Shown: positions 9,159 to 20,152, counted from the first letter of the stretch. The stretch is 24,554 bases of DNA from Actinomortierella ambigua (GCA_016098155.1 JAAAJB010000538.1:1-24554), one strand, 5' to 3'. Translations and numbers: made by a program. The notes: generated by a model from the letters alone, not told the origin.

Positions 9159-11178
9159 TCAAAGCTCTTGATAGTCATCCCGATTATTCCCACGTCGCTT
9201 ACGCGAAGGTTTGCGTTTCTTCTCCGTAGTGGCATCTTCACTCTCTTCATTCTCCGAGGCGTCATGGTCTGTGGTGTTCACAGCACCGTCGCCCCCGCTG
9301 GGCGAGGTGGACATGGCCAAGGCTGCGCTTTGTCCGCTGGTTCCACTCGTCCTGCCAGGGCTCATGGGTGCCATTCCATAGCCAACAACGCCGCCGCTAC
9401 CATGACCCACACCTTGACTCAGGCCTTGGCCATGGCCATGACCATGAATACCACCACCAGTGGTGGAAGGCGAAGAGGCTGCCGAGACTGGGTGATGAGC
9501 GTGGAGATGTTGCTGCTGCTGCTGGATCGGTGCAGGCGAGAATCCACTTTCCTCCTCCTTGCGAAGACTTCTTCCGCTGGCGCTGTCGCTAAGGACGCCG
9601 TCACCTCCCTTGAGCGAGCTTGGTGCGTGTCCAGACCGGATCGAACCTGCATAGCTCATATGGCTGTGGGGGGTGCCTCCACTTCCGTGGCTCGTGGCTA
9701 ATGCACCTGCCGCTGCTGGTCCTCGTCCACCGACGCCCCGATGTTCGCCTGGAAAGCCACCTCCGGCGCTGCTGTTGGTGTTGTTCCAATGCGGCGAAGG
9801 TGTTTGCTGGTGGTGCGAGTTGTGCGAGTTGTGTGAGTTGTGCGAGTTGTGCGAGTTGTGAGATTGATGCGAGTGGTGTGATGAGTATCGACGGATCGAG
9901 GACGGGTAACGTTCATGGCGTGGGATGTTGACCTCTTGGGCGTCCCGTTCGTCAACATCCAAGAGCGGATCGCCTAAAGACTGATAACGGCCATAGCCAT
10001 CGCCTCCATAGGGCCCAAGAGATGACCAGTCTAAAATGCAGGCGAGGAAAAAAAAGGGAGAGAGGCAGGGTGGGTCGAACATGCATGAAAGCAGTCGGAA
10101 AAGGCATGTGTATGGAACAAAGGGAACACAAAAGCAAGGGAACGAGGGGCACAAAGGTTAGAACTGTGGTCTGCCAAGCGTCCTTTCGAGTTTTTCACGC
10201 ATACTTCTTTTTCTTTCTTTTCTCATGCGCCGGGAGGCGTACTGGTACCGAAAGGTTCTCGTCGTAGTTTGAGCAGGTGGAAGACAGAGACAAGGGTGAG
10301 AGGCTACAGTACCCGTCAAGAAAAGGGTGGTAGAGAGAGTGTGTGCATGTGTTTGGTGTAAGAAGACGTAAGATGGTCCGTGGAGGTTAAAAACGTTCAT
10401 CCTGGAACAGTAACGCCCCATGATTCGGTGAACTCCCCCTTCTCCTCCCCTTCTCCTCCCCTTCTCTCTCCTCTTTCTAGTCGGATGTATGATCGTCTAC
10501 CTTGAGGATCAGCGAAATAATGGTCAGTCTGGAGGACAACAGAGAGAAGAAACAAAGAGAGAAAATGCTAAGTCATGGTGCAAAGAACGCGTCGAGTGAT
10601 CCTCATGCCATCCCCAAGAAAGGAAAGGAACATTACACGTATCCGAGGCCAAGGTCGTTCAGAAGCAGCCATGTAATATCCAGAATGATGCTCAGGGCTG
10701 TAAACATGGAGAACTATGGGAGGAAAGAGAGAGAGAGAGAGAGAGAAAGAGAGGGAGAGAGACAGAAAAAAAAAGTGTGTGAATGTGCATGTCATCCCCC
10801 AGGTGAGCCATTGTGCCAAAACAAACGAGCAGACGGCCAAACAAGTGAAGGAGAGGGTACCTGCTTCAGTGGGTCGATCGAATCGCGGTTCTGGTAGGCG
10901 TAGAGACCAAACAGAAAGAGCGGCAGGTTGTAGACAGGCACCTCTCGCAGAGCACCAAACATGCCCAAGGCCTATTATATACGTGGGGAGCGCCGGATGG
11001 TTACCATCTTACATACAATACAGACACAAATCCACTCACACACAGATACACACTCGTCACACTGTCAGTCAAAACTAGCGAGGCATACCACTTGAATGAC
11101 GAGAAAGAACTCGAGGTCGAGCTGGGTGCCATATTCAATGAATGCAGGCAGGGCGTTGGAGAGCGAGTAGGACTCCAT
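9159..11178 (-). CDS. AGTRAP-like multi-pass membrane protein with low-complexity tail
   Basis: Six minus-strand exons (11178-11089, 10971-10861, 10713-10637, 10528-10501, 10303-10249, 10030-9159) join in phase to 410 aa. Residues 1-120 match the animal type-1 angiotensin II receptor-associated protein: a start M-E-S-Y-S-L, the diagnostic Q-x-RDSID at 57-63, then SMF and IILDI like the animal SMF and IFLDI, and LTIISLILKPLTL matching the conserved LSLLLKPLS segment. About four helices fall near 21-38, 41-57, 68-91 and 93-114. The tail (121-410) is hydrophilic: GPYGGDGYGRYQSL, five HNS repeats, a Q5 run, Gly/Ser/His-rich sequence and a basic end (KKRKPSRKRRG). In animals AGTRAP binds the angiotensin receptor tail; a fungus has no such receptor, so its role here is unknown, perhaps membrane trafficking. 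The donor of exon 3 is GT|GTAATG, the only site giving the right phase. Confidence 0.8.
9813..9857 (-). repeat. 9-bp minisatellite coding for His-Asn-Ser
   Basis: Five tandem copies of GTGCGAGTT (plus strand; the third is GTGTGAGTT) lie in frame in the last exon of the AGTRAP-like gene and encode repeated Asn-Ser-His. Flanking degenerate copies extend the His/Ser-rich tract. Confidence 0.9.
10727..10746 (+). repeat. GA microsatellite forming a splice-site pyrimidine tract
   Basis: A GA repeat on the plus strand reads as CT on the gene strand. It lies within the intron about 13 nt upstream of the 3' splice site of AGTRAP-like exon 3, so it probably serves as the polypyrimidine tract. Confidence 0.75.
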
Positions 11179-11607
11179 TCGAAAAGAGGGACAATGACGG
11201 GTGGGAGAGAATGGAAGGGAAGTGGAGGAAAAAGAGGGGTGCAGGAGACTGCAGCTGAGAGGAAAGCGAGAAAAAGGAATGAGAAAAGAGAATGAGGTTT
11301 AGTAGTGTGTGGGGTGAGGGAGGAACAACAGCAACAACAAGAACAACAACAACAACAACAACACCCAAAAAAAAGGGAGGATGGGGATGTACGAGTGAGT
11401 AGGTGTGTGGGTCTGTCTCTCTTTGTGAGTGTTTGGCCCAGAGCATGTGTGTGCAGACTTGGCCAGAACGCACTGTACTTCTGTATTGCCTTTTCCAGCA
11501 TCCTAAGCTCAATAACGTCCTTTTACTTCCGTGTCTTCTCGTGTGCATGTGATTCGTTCACTCTCTCTCTCTCACACACACACTTTCACTCTCTCCATTT
11601 GGCCGAC
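11179..11607. promoter_or_regulatory. Divergent promoter between AGTRAP-like and hydrolase-fold genes
   Basis: Only 429 bp separate the two start codons, so both promoters overlap here. The region is purine-rich near 11160-11300, has a CAA/AAC repeat at 11324-11363 and is CT-rich with CA repeats at 11558-11600 just before the plus-strand ATG. No TATA box is evident. Confidence 0.55.
11324..11363 (+). repeat. AAC/CAA trinucleotide repeat
   Basis: Imperfect (AAC)n tract, interrupted by CAGC and AAG, in the divergent promoter or leader of the hydrolase-fold gene. Confidence 0.85.
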
Positions 11608-13246
11608 ATGTTAACTCTTGCTCGCTCGGCTGCCAGGAGAGCATCCTCCACCCGATCCTGGTCTCACTCACACATGCCTCAGACGCGATCGGCCCCTCCC
11701 TCATTCTTCGTCTCTCTCCGTTTCACTCCCGTTGCGCCATGGTCAGCTTCGCTCTCCACCACCACGATCCGATTCACACAAGACGACGCTTCAAAGCAAA
11801 GAGACGAGTCTGTCTACACACCTCCTCCCGCCAGTGGCGACATTGATAGCGCTGCCTCCACCTCGACCCAGGAACACGAGGCTGCAGACCAGGCTGGCCA
11901 AGAAGGCGACAGCGTACCCCTGACATCCGACACGATCGCAGAAGCGGGGAGCTGCACGGTGGGCCCTCCCTCTACAGAGGCATTCCTCAAGCCCACCCCT
12001 GTTGTTCTGTTGACTGGTCCATTTGGTGGCAACTGGTAAGAAGTTGGAGAGTTGGCAGCTTGCACTTGAACAACAAGACCCTTCACACAAACTGCTTGAT
12101 CAGGCAATCCGAGACCTGTGTCCTGACCTATTTTCACCTTGTTTAACTTGCTGGTAATCTTTTTTTTTTGCTGCCCATAGGTGCTTTCGAGATACATGGC
12201 AGGCAAGCCTAGCCGATCAGGGATATCAAAGCACGAGCATCGAGCTGGCCATGCCTTCCACACCCCTGGACTCGGGAGACGCCTATGTGCGACACTTTGT
12301 CAAGCTGTTGAAACGATCAATCGAAACAGATCATTCGTTCTTCCCACCTATCCTGATAGCCCATGGCTTCCATGCTCTGGTCGCTGAAAAATATGTCGAG
12401 TCCAATCCCGTCAGCGCGTTGGTCCTCGTGTCACCCTTTATCCCAAGCGTGGTCAAGGACCGCCTGTTGGACTTGGCAGCCACGGCATTGGAAGAAGACA
12501 AAGCGGGCGACGTGAGCGACGGCAAGAGGACGGACAAGGACGATACCAAGGGTTCTATGGACGACTCGCCAGAGTCACCATTGCGCGAGGCTGTCGCAGC
12601 ATCGGCTAGCGGGACATTAACAGCAGCAACAGCCCTGGGCTTGCAGCATATCAGGACACATGCCGACCTTTTAAGGATTCCTGGCTTCAAATCCAAGTAC
12701 GTGCTTCCAGCCAAGGCTGTATACAAGGTGGATCGGATAGCAAAGGAAGTCGAGGAGAAGGAAAAGGAAGTTGAGAGGGAGAAGGACAAGGAAAACGAAG
12801 AGGCAAGAGAGAGAAGCGTGGAGCCAGCATCTGCCGATGCGAATAATACGGAGCAACTTGGTCACGACTCTGTGCCTGTAATGGAGAAGGGTGACATCAT
12901 GGATTCAGCATCGGGAGCCAACACCATTCAACCTCCACCAGAGCAGACTGTCGAGTCTGAAGCGTCGATGCCTTCGCCGTTGGAGCAGCTCCCGCTCTCC
13001 ATCTACGATACTATCCCGACGAGCATCTACGAACCCATGTTCCCAATTCTGTTACTGACATCACAAGGGGACTCGATCGTGTCGACGAGCGACGTCGAGC
13101 AGAATCACCACCTGGCAGGCGACGTGGACCACATTGCGCTGGAGGATGATGACCAAGGGGGTCATATGATTATGGTTAGCGATAATCCGCAGTGGGAGGA
13201 TGGCATCATGGGTATTACTGAATGGCTCGACACAAATGGCATATAG
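11608..13246 (+). CDS. Mitochondrial-type alpha/beta-hydrolase-fold protein, nucleophile Ser missing
   Basis: Exons 11608-12035 and 12181-13246 join through a split Trp codon to 497 aa. The N-terminus MLTLARSAARRASSTRSWSH is a typical mitochondrial presequence, followed by a Ser/Thr/acidic linker. The fold starts at about 131 with VVLLTGPFGGNWCFRDTW, like the oxyanion region and first strand of hydrolases. The elbow that is normally GHSMGG reads AHGFHA (203-208), so Gly205 replaces the Ser; flanking VAEKYVESNP and ALVLVSPF match the family well. The likely acid (SQGDSIV, D440) and His (GGHM, H471) remain. About 250-400 is a charged low-complexity insert with a Lys/Glu coiled-coil-like stretch (EVEEKEKEVEREKDKENEE) in the cap position. 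It is probably not a classical serine hydrolase. The start is chosen for the presequence; the frame is open further upstream but through CA repeats. Confidence 0.75.
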
Positions 13247-13339
13247 CCTTTTTTTTGGACACACAGGGCCTACCCTACCAGTAATAGCATTTTAAAAAAA
13301 AGTTGTCTTGGAAGAGGGGGTGGGGCACCTGCCCATCTC

Positions 13340-13343
<4 letters not shown>

Positions 13344-13370
<27 letters not shown>
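13344..13370 (+). repeat. T27 homopolymer
   Basis: Twenty-seven consecutive T about 100 bp downstream of the hydrolase-fold gene stop. Its length is likely to vary or be mis-sequenced. Confidence 0.95.
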
Positions 13371-13924
13371 CTCGGCTATTCAGCTGAGCTTAGTTTCGGG
13401 GATAAAAAAACACACACACAAAAGAAGTGGTGTTTGCCGCCTCTTGACATCTTTTTGCCTCTTTGCTGTGTTTACTTCTTCTATTGGATATCTTTCGTGA
13501 GCACTTGAATGACATTTTGCTAGAGTTCAAGTGCTAGTGCTAGTAATAAGAAAATAGAAGGAAACAAGAGTGAGAATGAAAGAGCGTGTGGAGAGCGTGG
13601 ACGTCTGGTTGTCTGTTTGTGGGTAAGATTCGCTCTCTGACAGATCGGAAGAGAGGCAGGTAAGGCGGAGTGTGAGGGTGAGGTGAAGTAGTACTTGCAG
13701 CGTACAGGTCGTCCACCCTGCATATTTGTAGGTCATCTTGAGCCGGGGCCTTCCTCTTCTCCCTCCTGTTTTGAACTGTAGACTGCCTTGTCATCCAAGG
13801 AGGAGAAAAAAAAAAGGCAGACAGAAGATCAACTTGACCAAGTAGCAGGGAGGTGTGGAGAAAGGGCCGGTCGGGGGATGAAACGAGAAAATAAAAAAGC
13901 TAGCGTGGCGAGCACCAGTGTTAC

Positions 13925-14165
13925 TCAAACCATGCACCATCTGGTGTAACCCACTCTTATCCACTCGTGGGTGCGATCAGCTTCACCAGGAACAGACTGC
14001 TGGTGCGGCGGCACTGCAAGACACTAAAGGTACGCGGTTGAAAAAAGAGATGGTATTGGGATGTGTTGTGTGGTGTGGTGTTGTTTGCGGTTGCTGTTTG
14101 CACGACAAAGTGTCTTACTCAGGCGACATGACCAGGGTCAAGCCTTGAGCCAAAGCTCTGAGCAT
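13925..14165 (-). other. Possible exons of an unresolved small minus-strand gene
   Basis: On the minus strand an ATG at 14165 opens MLRALAQGLTLVMSP and runs into a good donor (GA|GTAAGAC, exon end 14119). After a 95-nt candidate intron ending CTCTTTTTTCAACCGCGTACCTTTAG comes an open stretch from 14023. In the spliced phase it gives only about 22 more residues (DVLQCRRTSSLFLVKL onward). In another phase it gives a more protein-like C-terminus ending THEWIRVGYTRWCMV at 13925. The phases do not agree, so the true model is unknown. The plus strand also has a weaker GT-AG pair nearby. Confidence 0.2.
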
Positions 14166-14251
14166 CTTGGAGGGAGGGGTGGACGAGGGCAGGTGGGGGC
14201 AAACAGCCGATGTTCAGTACACACTCTCCCTTCACTCTCCTTCCCCTGCAG

Positions 14252-14380
14252 CATCGCAGGGCCTGGCATCTGCAAGAATATCTTTTCGATGGTGGTGTGG
14301 CACTGCAGAACCGATGGTGTAACTTGTTCAACCTTGGGTTTTGTTATTCCCCAATGTGGAGGGGCGGGGAGGAAGGGTAG
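14252..14380 (+). other. Possible plus-strand exon after strong 3' splice site
   Basis: A strong acceptor (CTCTCCTTCCCCTGCAG|CATCGC) precedes a 42-codon open frame beginning HRRAWHLQEYLFDGGVALQ and ending at TAG 14378-14380. The opposite strand is also open here and reads GITKPKVEQVTPSVL onward, with C/G-ending codons. Only one can be coding. I cannot tell which, and found no consistent partner exon. Confidence 0.15.
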
Positions 14381-14861
14381 ACGATGTAGCTGGTATTTGT
14401 ATATCATATTGACGAAAGAGAGCATTGACTCTGTACTCCCTCTTTCTTGTGTTTGTCGGCGCTATTTGCTCGCAACCACCAACCAGAAAGGGGGGAACGG
14501 AGGGAGGGAAGGGAGAGAGAGGTCAACCACTTTCTTCATTGCATCAATTCTTTTTTTTTTCTTCATTCTTTTCACATCAACCCGCTCCATTACCCCTCCT
14601 CCCCCCTATTCGCACGTTATCACCCGCTGTACCTGAATATCGGCATTGTCCCTGAGACATTCATTGCCACCACTTTCCACCATTCCATTCAGTCCACTTC
14701 AACCTCCCTTCCTTTTTTTCACACCGCGGTGCAATATACCCTCCCTCGTTTCTCTACACAGCACCTCGTCACTCTACCATGCGCGTCTAAAACAACCAAC
14801 AGCCGCTTTCCCCAAGTACATCTCCCTCCCACGCTATTCTGTACAACACCACTAATTGACG

Positions 14862-17800
14862 ATGTCGTCCACGCCCGCAGCCCCTACTGCCTCGACGACA
14901 GTATCGGCAGCAGGCCTGCCAACCTTAGCGGCCACGGAGCTCGTTTCGCCCATGGGTCTTGACCCACAGGATATCCCCTGGCTCATCAGTCTCATCATCC
15001 AGGGCAATGTATCCCTCCTTGATCATCGACTGCTCACCAACATGAATGCAAACGTGGCTGTTGGGCCTAGCTACATACTTCATACTTTCCTGCATGACAA
15101 TCTGGTAGTCGCCATTAAACAATATCACCAGCCAAAGGATGTCATCCACGAGGTGAGTGATCCAACTTTTCTTGTGAGAGTCGACAACCTCAGAAAGAGG
15201 GCTGTGCTAAACAAGTAGGATTGTTTACTAACTGTTTGGTGTTATTTTTTCTCTTAACCACCTCACTCACCCTCTTCATGACGCGTACGCGTTGGGCGAT
15301 GCTCCTCCCTCCCCCCTTTTTTTCTTTACCCCGCACCGTCGACAGCTGCATCAACTTCTTGTCACACCTCCAAACCCCTTCATTCTCAAGCTTCATGGCA
15401 TCGTACAGCTTGGCAAAAGAGGGTTGACATGCTTAGCAACAGAGTACCATCCCATTGGTAGCTTGCGCCAGTACATTGCTGGATATCGCTCTCAACTGTC
15501 TGCGCTACACCAGATGCAAATTATTCACGACATCATCTCGGGGCTTGAATGTCTCCACCAACGCGGCACGCTACACATGAACCTACACTCGGCCAATGTC
15601 TTGATTAGCCATGATGGTATCGCACTCCTGACCGACTTTGGCAAGCCCAACAATCGCGCTGAAGTCGGCATGCCACCAAAGCCCACCGTAGAGCAGGAGC
15701 GTACCCGATCTTTGGCGGCGGTGTTTATGGCGCCAGAGATTCTAGCATCCAACTCATTTTCCAACCTCAGCGAGGTGTATGCGTTAGGCATGATCATGTT
15801 TGAGTTGCTCACGGGCAGGGTTGCCTTTGAGAAAGATCTCAGTTCACCTGGCTTGGTTTCAAGGATCATGTTTGGCCGTCAAGAGACGATTCCAGTGGGT
15901 ATCATCGGAAGCCCTGGCCTTGCTTATGAGACCTTGATCAAAGATTGCTGGACGCTGGAGCCGGAGAAACGACCACATCTCTCGATTGTTAAAGCGCGGC
16001 TAGAAGAGATGATGGAGCAGAATAGGGCGCAACAGCGAGCACAGCAGGACTTTGCTACAGAGCAGTTTACCCATCAGCAGCAACAGCAGCAACAACAACA
16101 GCCTCAGCAGACCTCTGAATCCACCGTGTCACAGTTCTATTCACAGCAACCACTACAACAACCACATCCGACGCAGCAACATCAAATAGCCTACAGCACA
16201 ACCTTATCTCAACCTGCTCCAAACGTCTACACCAAAGTGGTAGTGACGAGCAACACCGGGAGATCTTCCTTGACCCCTGCATCGGCCAGCATGCAAGGAG
16301 AGCCGAAAGAGGATCGCTCGCCTGTAGAGACATGGACCATCGGATTCACACCCGCAACGGTTGCCATGGACCGAGATGCACTGCCACTTGGGACAACTCC
16401 GCCCAAGAACCAGGCTCTTCCTGCAGGCACTGCCGCATCCCATGCAGTATCGTATGTCATAGCCCCCTCTACTGCAGCACCGTTTGATCCTTCGCCTCCA
16501 ATTGCATCCAACTCGAACCTGACTGAGAGCCCAGCCTCTAGCCCTACACCAAGTCTTCAGCGTCAACCTTCTGGTCATTCCAGCGCTAATGTAACGACAT
16601 ACACATCCTATTCGGAGCCAAGTACACTCTTTGATGGAGAATACCCTAGTACAGCCTTCTCAACGCTCAACAAATCCACCCATCAAGTCGAGTCTCCCAA
16701 GAACGGAATATTGCCTCATCAGCAAGGCTTTCAGCTCAGCGCTCAGCCCCTACCAGATTTGAAGCTCTCACCAAAACTCCAGCCACAACAGGGACAACGG
16801 CAACAGCCAATCACCAGGCAACAAACCTCCCCAGGAGCGGTAAGGACCAACGGACGCAAGACAGCGTACCCCCTCCCTCCGGGCAGTATTGCACCACGGT
16901 CATCCAGTATGCCTTCGTTAACGAGACCGCGTGTACAGCCCACAACATCACAGGACAACACAAAGTCGCTCAGTGAAACTTCGATGGATGCCACGACGCC
17001 TTCGTCCACTGTCTTGAGTGCGCCCATGTCGCCCGTCTCGCCTCTAGGACTTGGCGAGTCCAGCCATGGTGGCGTTGCAGCTAGTTCGATGGACGCCTTC
17101 TTCCAAAAGTGGTCCACCATGAGCAGCATGCCCGAAGTCAACTCGGAATACACGGCCGAAATGAGCAGCCGATCCATGCCCCTTTCGACTCTCTCGACGG
17201 ATATAAGCTCGCCCGACGTCTCCAAAAGGAACTCTGGCCAGTCATCGGCCATTCTTGAGGTTTATGAGGCTGTCATTGTGTCCAGCTATTTCCTATCAGA
17301 GTCGACAAACTCTATCAGCTCTACTCAAGGTTTAACCGAGCGACTGCGACAAATATCGATCGACCCACCGTCTACCATGGACTTGCCCGAGCCTGCGGCC
17401 TCTCTGGATAGCCCGTCAGCAGTTCGAACACAACCAGAAGGATCGGCACCTGCTGCAGTCCTCAAGATCACACCAGCTCCAGTCGACAAGATCACACCAA
17501 CTCCAGTCGCCAAGATCACACCGGCCCCAATCACGACCTTGTCACCTGTTCTTACAACAAAAACCACACCTCTATCACCATCTAGGAATCCATCACCTGT
17601 TCCAGCTGCTGTAACGACGGCGCCAACGCCAGCCAGGAGTCTTTCGCCAGCTCCAACTACCAGGAGCGCATCAGCCGATCCGATGTCGCCTCTGTCTCCC
17701 GCTGTTGCCTCATTGTCGCCAACGACGGAGGAAAAATCCGAGTGGCGCATAGGCCGCGAGTCAGTGCTTATCCTCCCAGTGTTTCCGCAGCCTCCAGCGA

Positions 17801-20022
17801 CTCTCCACAATCGAAGGATCTCGAGGCTGGACCCATCGATGCCAAGACACAGACCATCTGGCGTTTTCAGATTGTCTGGCCTCCACGAAGGCCTCAATGC
17901 ATCCAGCATGTCTACCGACGAGTCTGGGCCTCGTCTCTCTGTGGGCGCTGGTCGCACCTCAGGTGGGTCGTTGTCTCAAACTAACCATAGCTTGGCCCAC
18001 GAGCACCTGACACGAGAGACGTATCATCACATCACATCAGCCGAAGACGTACCGTCGGCCTCGAGATCCACCGACACGTTTTCTGCGGCGCGGAGCGGCG
18101 ATCTCGAAGAGCTACAGTTGTTCCTCGAACAGGCGCTCGAGCGCGTTCAACCAGAGGCAGACCCGCCTGTGACGGCCGAAATGATTCTGGACGAGTTTGA
18201 GCCAACGGAGCGTTTACCGGTTCTCTGCTGTGCCGCCGTAGCGCGCAAGAATAAGTACCAGGCACTACACATGGTCCTACATGCCGGTGCCAATGTCGAG
18301 AGCCGGGAACTGCGGATCGGCAACACACCTTTGCACTTGATCTGTGAGACGGCGTTCTTCCCACCACCACCGACAACCGATTTTCAGGAACCGACGCGGT
18401 ACAGACCGGACGAACATGGATCGCAGATGGGACCTGCTGGAGACTTGGGTGAGCCGACACTACAAATACTGCCGACGGACGATCATCACGCGGGCGCGGA
18501 GGGTGGTGGCCAATCATCCATCGGAGAAGTGATCGAGGATGCAGACGGAATATATGCAGATGAGCAACTGGCGCTGGCGCGTGTCAGAGAGGATGCCGAG
18601 TCGATCCTCACGATTCTCAATAACGAAGACATTTCTCAGGAAGCGGATGAAGAAGGCTCATCGCCAATGCCGCATCGACTTTGTCAGGATGGCGGCAATA
18701 GCAACGACGGCAGCGGTGCGTTCTACAAGATGAGGAGTCAGGTTCTGGTGAAGGGTGGGCTGGAAGATCAGATCCGACTGCTCGTCTTGTCGGGTGCACC
18801 CATTGATGCCACCAATCTTCGAGATGAGACACCGCTCCTGATGCTTCTGCGATATAATGACTATGTCTCAGGTCTGGCGACACTGCTGCGCCTTGGCGCC
18901 GACCCGACGATTGTCGCACCCTTTGGACCGGGAACGATGAACCATCCCGATGGTGGATCGACGGCGAACATGGTAGCTCCCAAGAAGCTGATGCGGCGGA
19001 ACAAAACCAGCAAGACCAGTCGGTTCGCCATGTCGAGAGGCGGCAATGCCGGAGCAGCCGAAAATGGAAATGGAGTCACCAGTATGGGCGGCAGTGGTGT
19101 TGGCGGCAGTGGCGTTGGTAGCGTGGGAGGTAGTACCCGCCACTCTTCGCGATTAATTCAGCCGACTGTCGTCGGGGATCATACGCTGGTGATGCACGGT
19201 AGTGCACTGTCGCATGCAGCCTACTATCTGCGACTGCAGTGCGTCCAGTACCTCCTCCGCCACGAGGTCGAGTGCAGCGACCCATCCAATATCGAGCGCG
19301 CCATCCAAGCCTGTCGTCTGTCTGTGATGGTCGAGGCAAACCCGTCGATGATTGGCCTCCAGACAAAAATCCTTCACGTCCTCGAGCACGAGTGGAGCGG
19401 CGAGGCTGGTCGTGTGCGCCGTAACCAGGTCGCCGAACGTGTCCTCGCTCGCAGAACCAAGCCTGCACGGTCTCGTGTCATCACAGTCGCCATGCTCGTC
19501 GCTGCCGGCGAAAAGACGTCCGAGATGGCACCCATGTCGCCGACCATGATGACAGTCTCTTCGCCACTTGCCCTTCCCCGATCGGCCTACTCTTCTGGCA
19601 CCGTGCGGCCCAAATCGGCCTTTGTTCCTTCTCCCCAGCATTCTAATGGCACAGGTGTGTCCACAGCTGCGGATGGCACAATGGGAGCAGGAGGAGGAGC
19701 CACTTCTGCCCCAGGAGCACCACGGTATGCGACGAGCCCGATCCCAATCGGACTGACTGGCTCCACCACGCGTGGATCTAACACTAGAATGACATTTTCA
19801 GACTTGCCTCCCACACCGACACTCCCCTTGCCGCCTACACCGACTCCAGACATCCTAAAACGCCTGGGCTCCCCAACCTTGGGTAGCGTGTCGCCAACTT
19901 TTCCTGGCCGCCGTGCTGGCAACCGGACCAGCACGTATGCCTTCACGGGCTACGATGCCACGGCGGACACTGATTTCAAACTCGCAGAGCCAAAGGGTAT
20001 CTTTCGCAAGCTGAGGAAATAA
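14862..20022 (+). CDS. Pseudokinase-ankyrin repeat protein, 1655 aa
   Basis: Exons 14862-15152 and 15346-20022 join in phase 0. Residues about 40-320 form a protein-kinase-like domain: VAIK Lys86, DFG at 194-196, APE at 226-228 and a C-lobe KDCWTLEPEKRP. The catalytic loop reads HMNLHSAN (174-181), so the essential HRD Asp is Asn176, and there is no clear glycine-rich loop. It is therefore probably a pseudokinase of the TKL-like type. From about 320 to 1000 it is low-complexity Ser/Pro/Thr/Gln-rich, with a Q9 run and three KITPxPxx repeats. From about 1008 to 1430 come ankyrin-like repeats: SARSGDLEELQLFL-like, GNTPLHLICE (about 1088), DATNLRDETPLLMLL (about 1250) and SALSHAAYYLRLQCVQYLLRH (about 1380), with an acidic insert. 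The C-terminus is Pro/Ser-rich and ends GIFRKLRK. It probably acts as a signalling scaffold. The stop overlaps AATAAA. Confidence 0.85.
16075..16101 (+). repeat. CAG/CAA repeat coding Q9
   Basis: Mixed CAG and CAA codons give nine glutamines followed by PQQ just after the pseudokinase domain. Confidence 0.9.
17464..17535 (+). repeat. Three 24-bp in-frame tandem repeats
   Basis: Three successive 24-nt units encode KITPAPVD, KITPTPVA and KITPAPIT in the Pro/Ser-rich linker of the pseudokinase-ankyrin protein. Confidence 0.85.
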
Positions 20023-20023
20023 A
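20018..20023 (+). terminator. AATAAA signal overlapping pseudokinase stop
   Basis: The end reads AGGAAATAAAAAATG: the TAA stop (20020-20022) lies inside an AATAAA hexamer. The next start codon is only 130 bp away, so a short 3' UTR would be needed. Confidence 0.4.
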
Positions 20024-20152
20024 AAATGAGGCGTGTGACTGTGAACAGGAAAAAAAAAAAAAACTCTTCCAAAGCGCGTTGTGTTCCTGAAGTAGACATC
20101 GCTTCACACCGCCTTCTTTCCCCAACTACGACTTATAATCAAATCTTGGCCA

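Larger units (their letters stand above)
13247..14861. other. 1.6-kb gap with unresolved coding signals
   Basis: The gap lies between the stop of the hydrolase-fold gene and the start of the pseudokinase gene. It holds a T27 run (13344-13370), a mixed stretch without clear genes to about 13900, coding-like segments with splice signals at 13925-14165 and 14252-14440, and a CT-rich stretch from about 14540 that is probably the pseudokinase promoter and leader. A small multi-exon gene could fit here, but I could not build a consistent model on either strand. Confidence 0.5.

Noticed and set aside
10501..10528. Alternative phase of the micro-exon reading TDHYFADPQ
   Set aside because: It allows a direct join to the last exon but loses the LILKPL segment and exon 5, which match the AGTRAP family and are phase-consistent.
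17258..17300. Possible 40-nt intron inside the pseudokinase-ankyrin linker (GTTTAT to TATCAG)
   Set aside because: Too short for a fungal intron and its removal would shift the frame.
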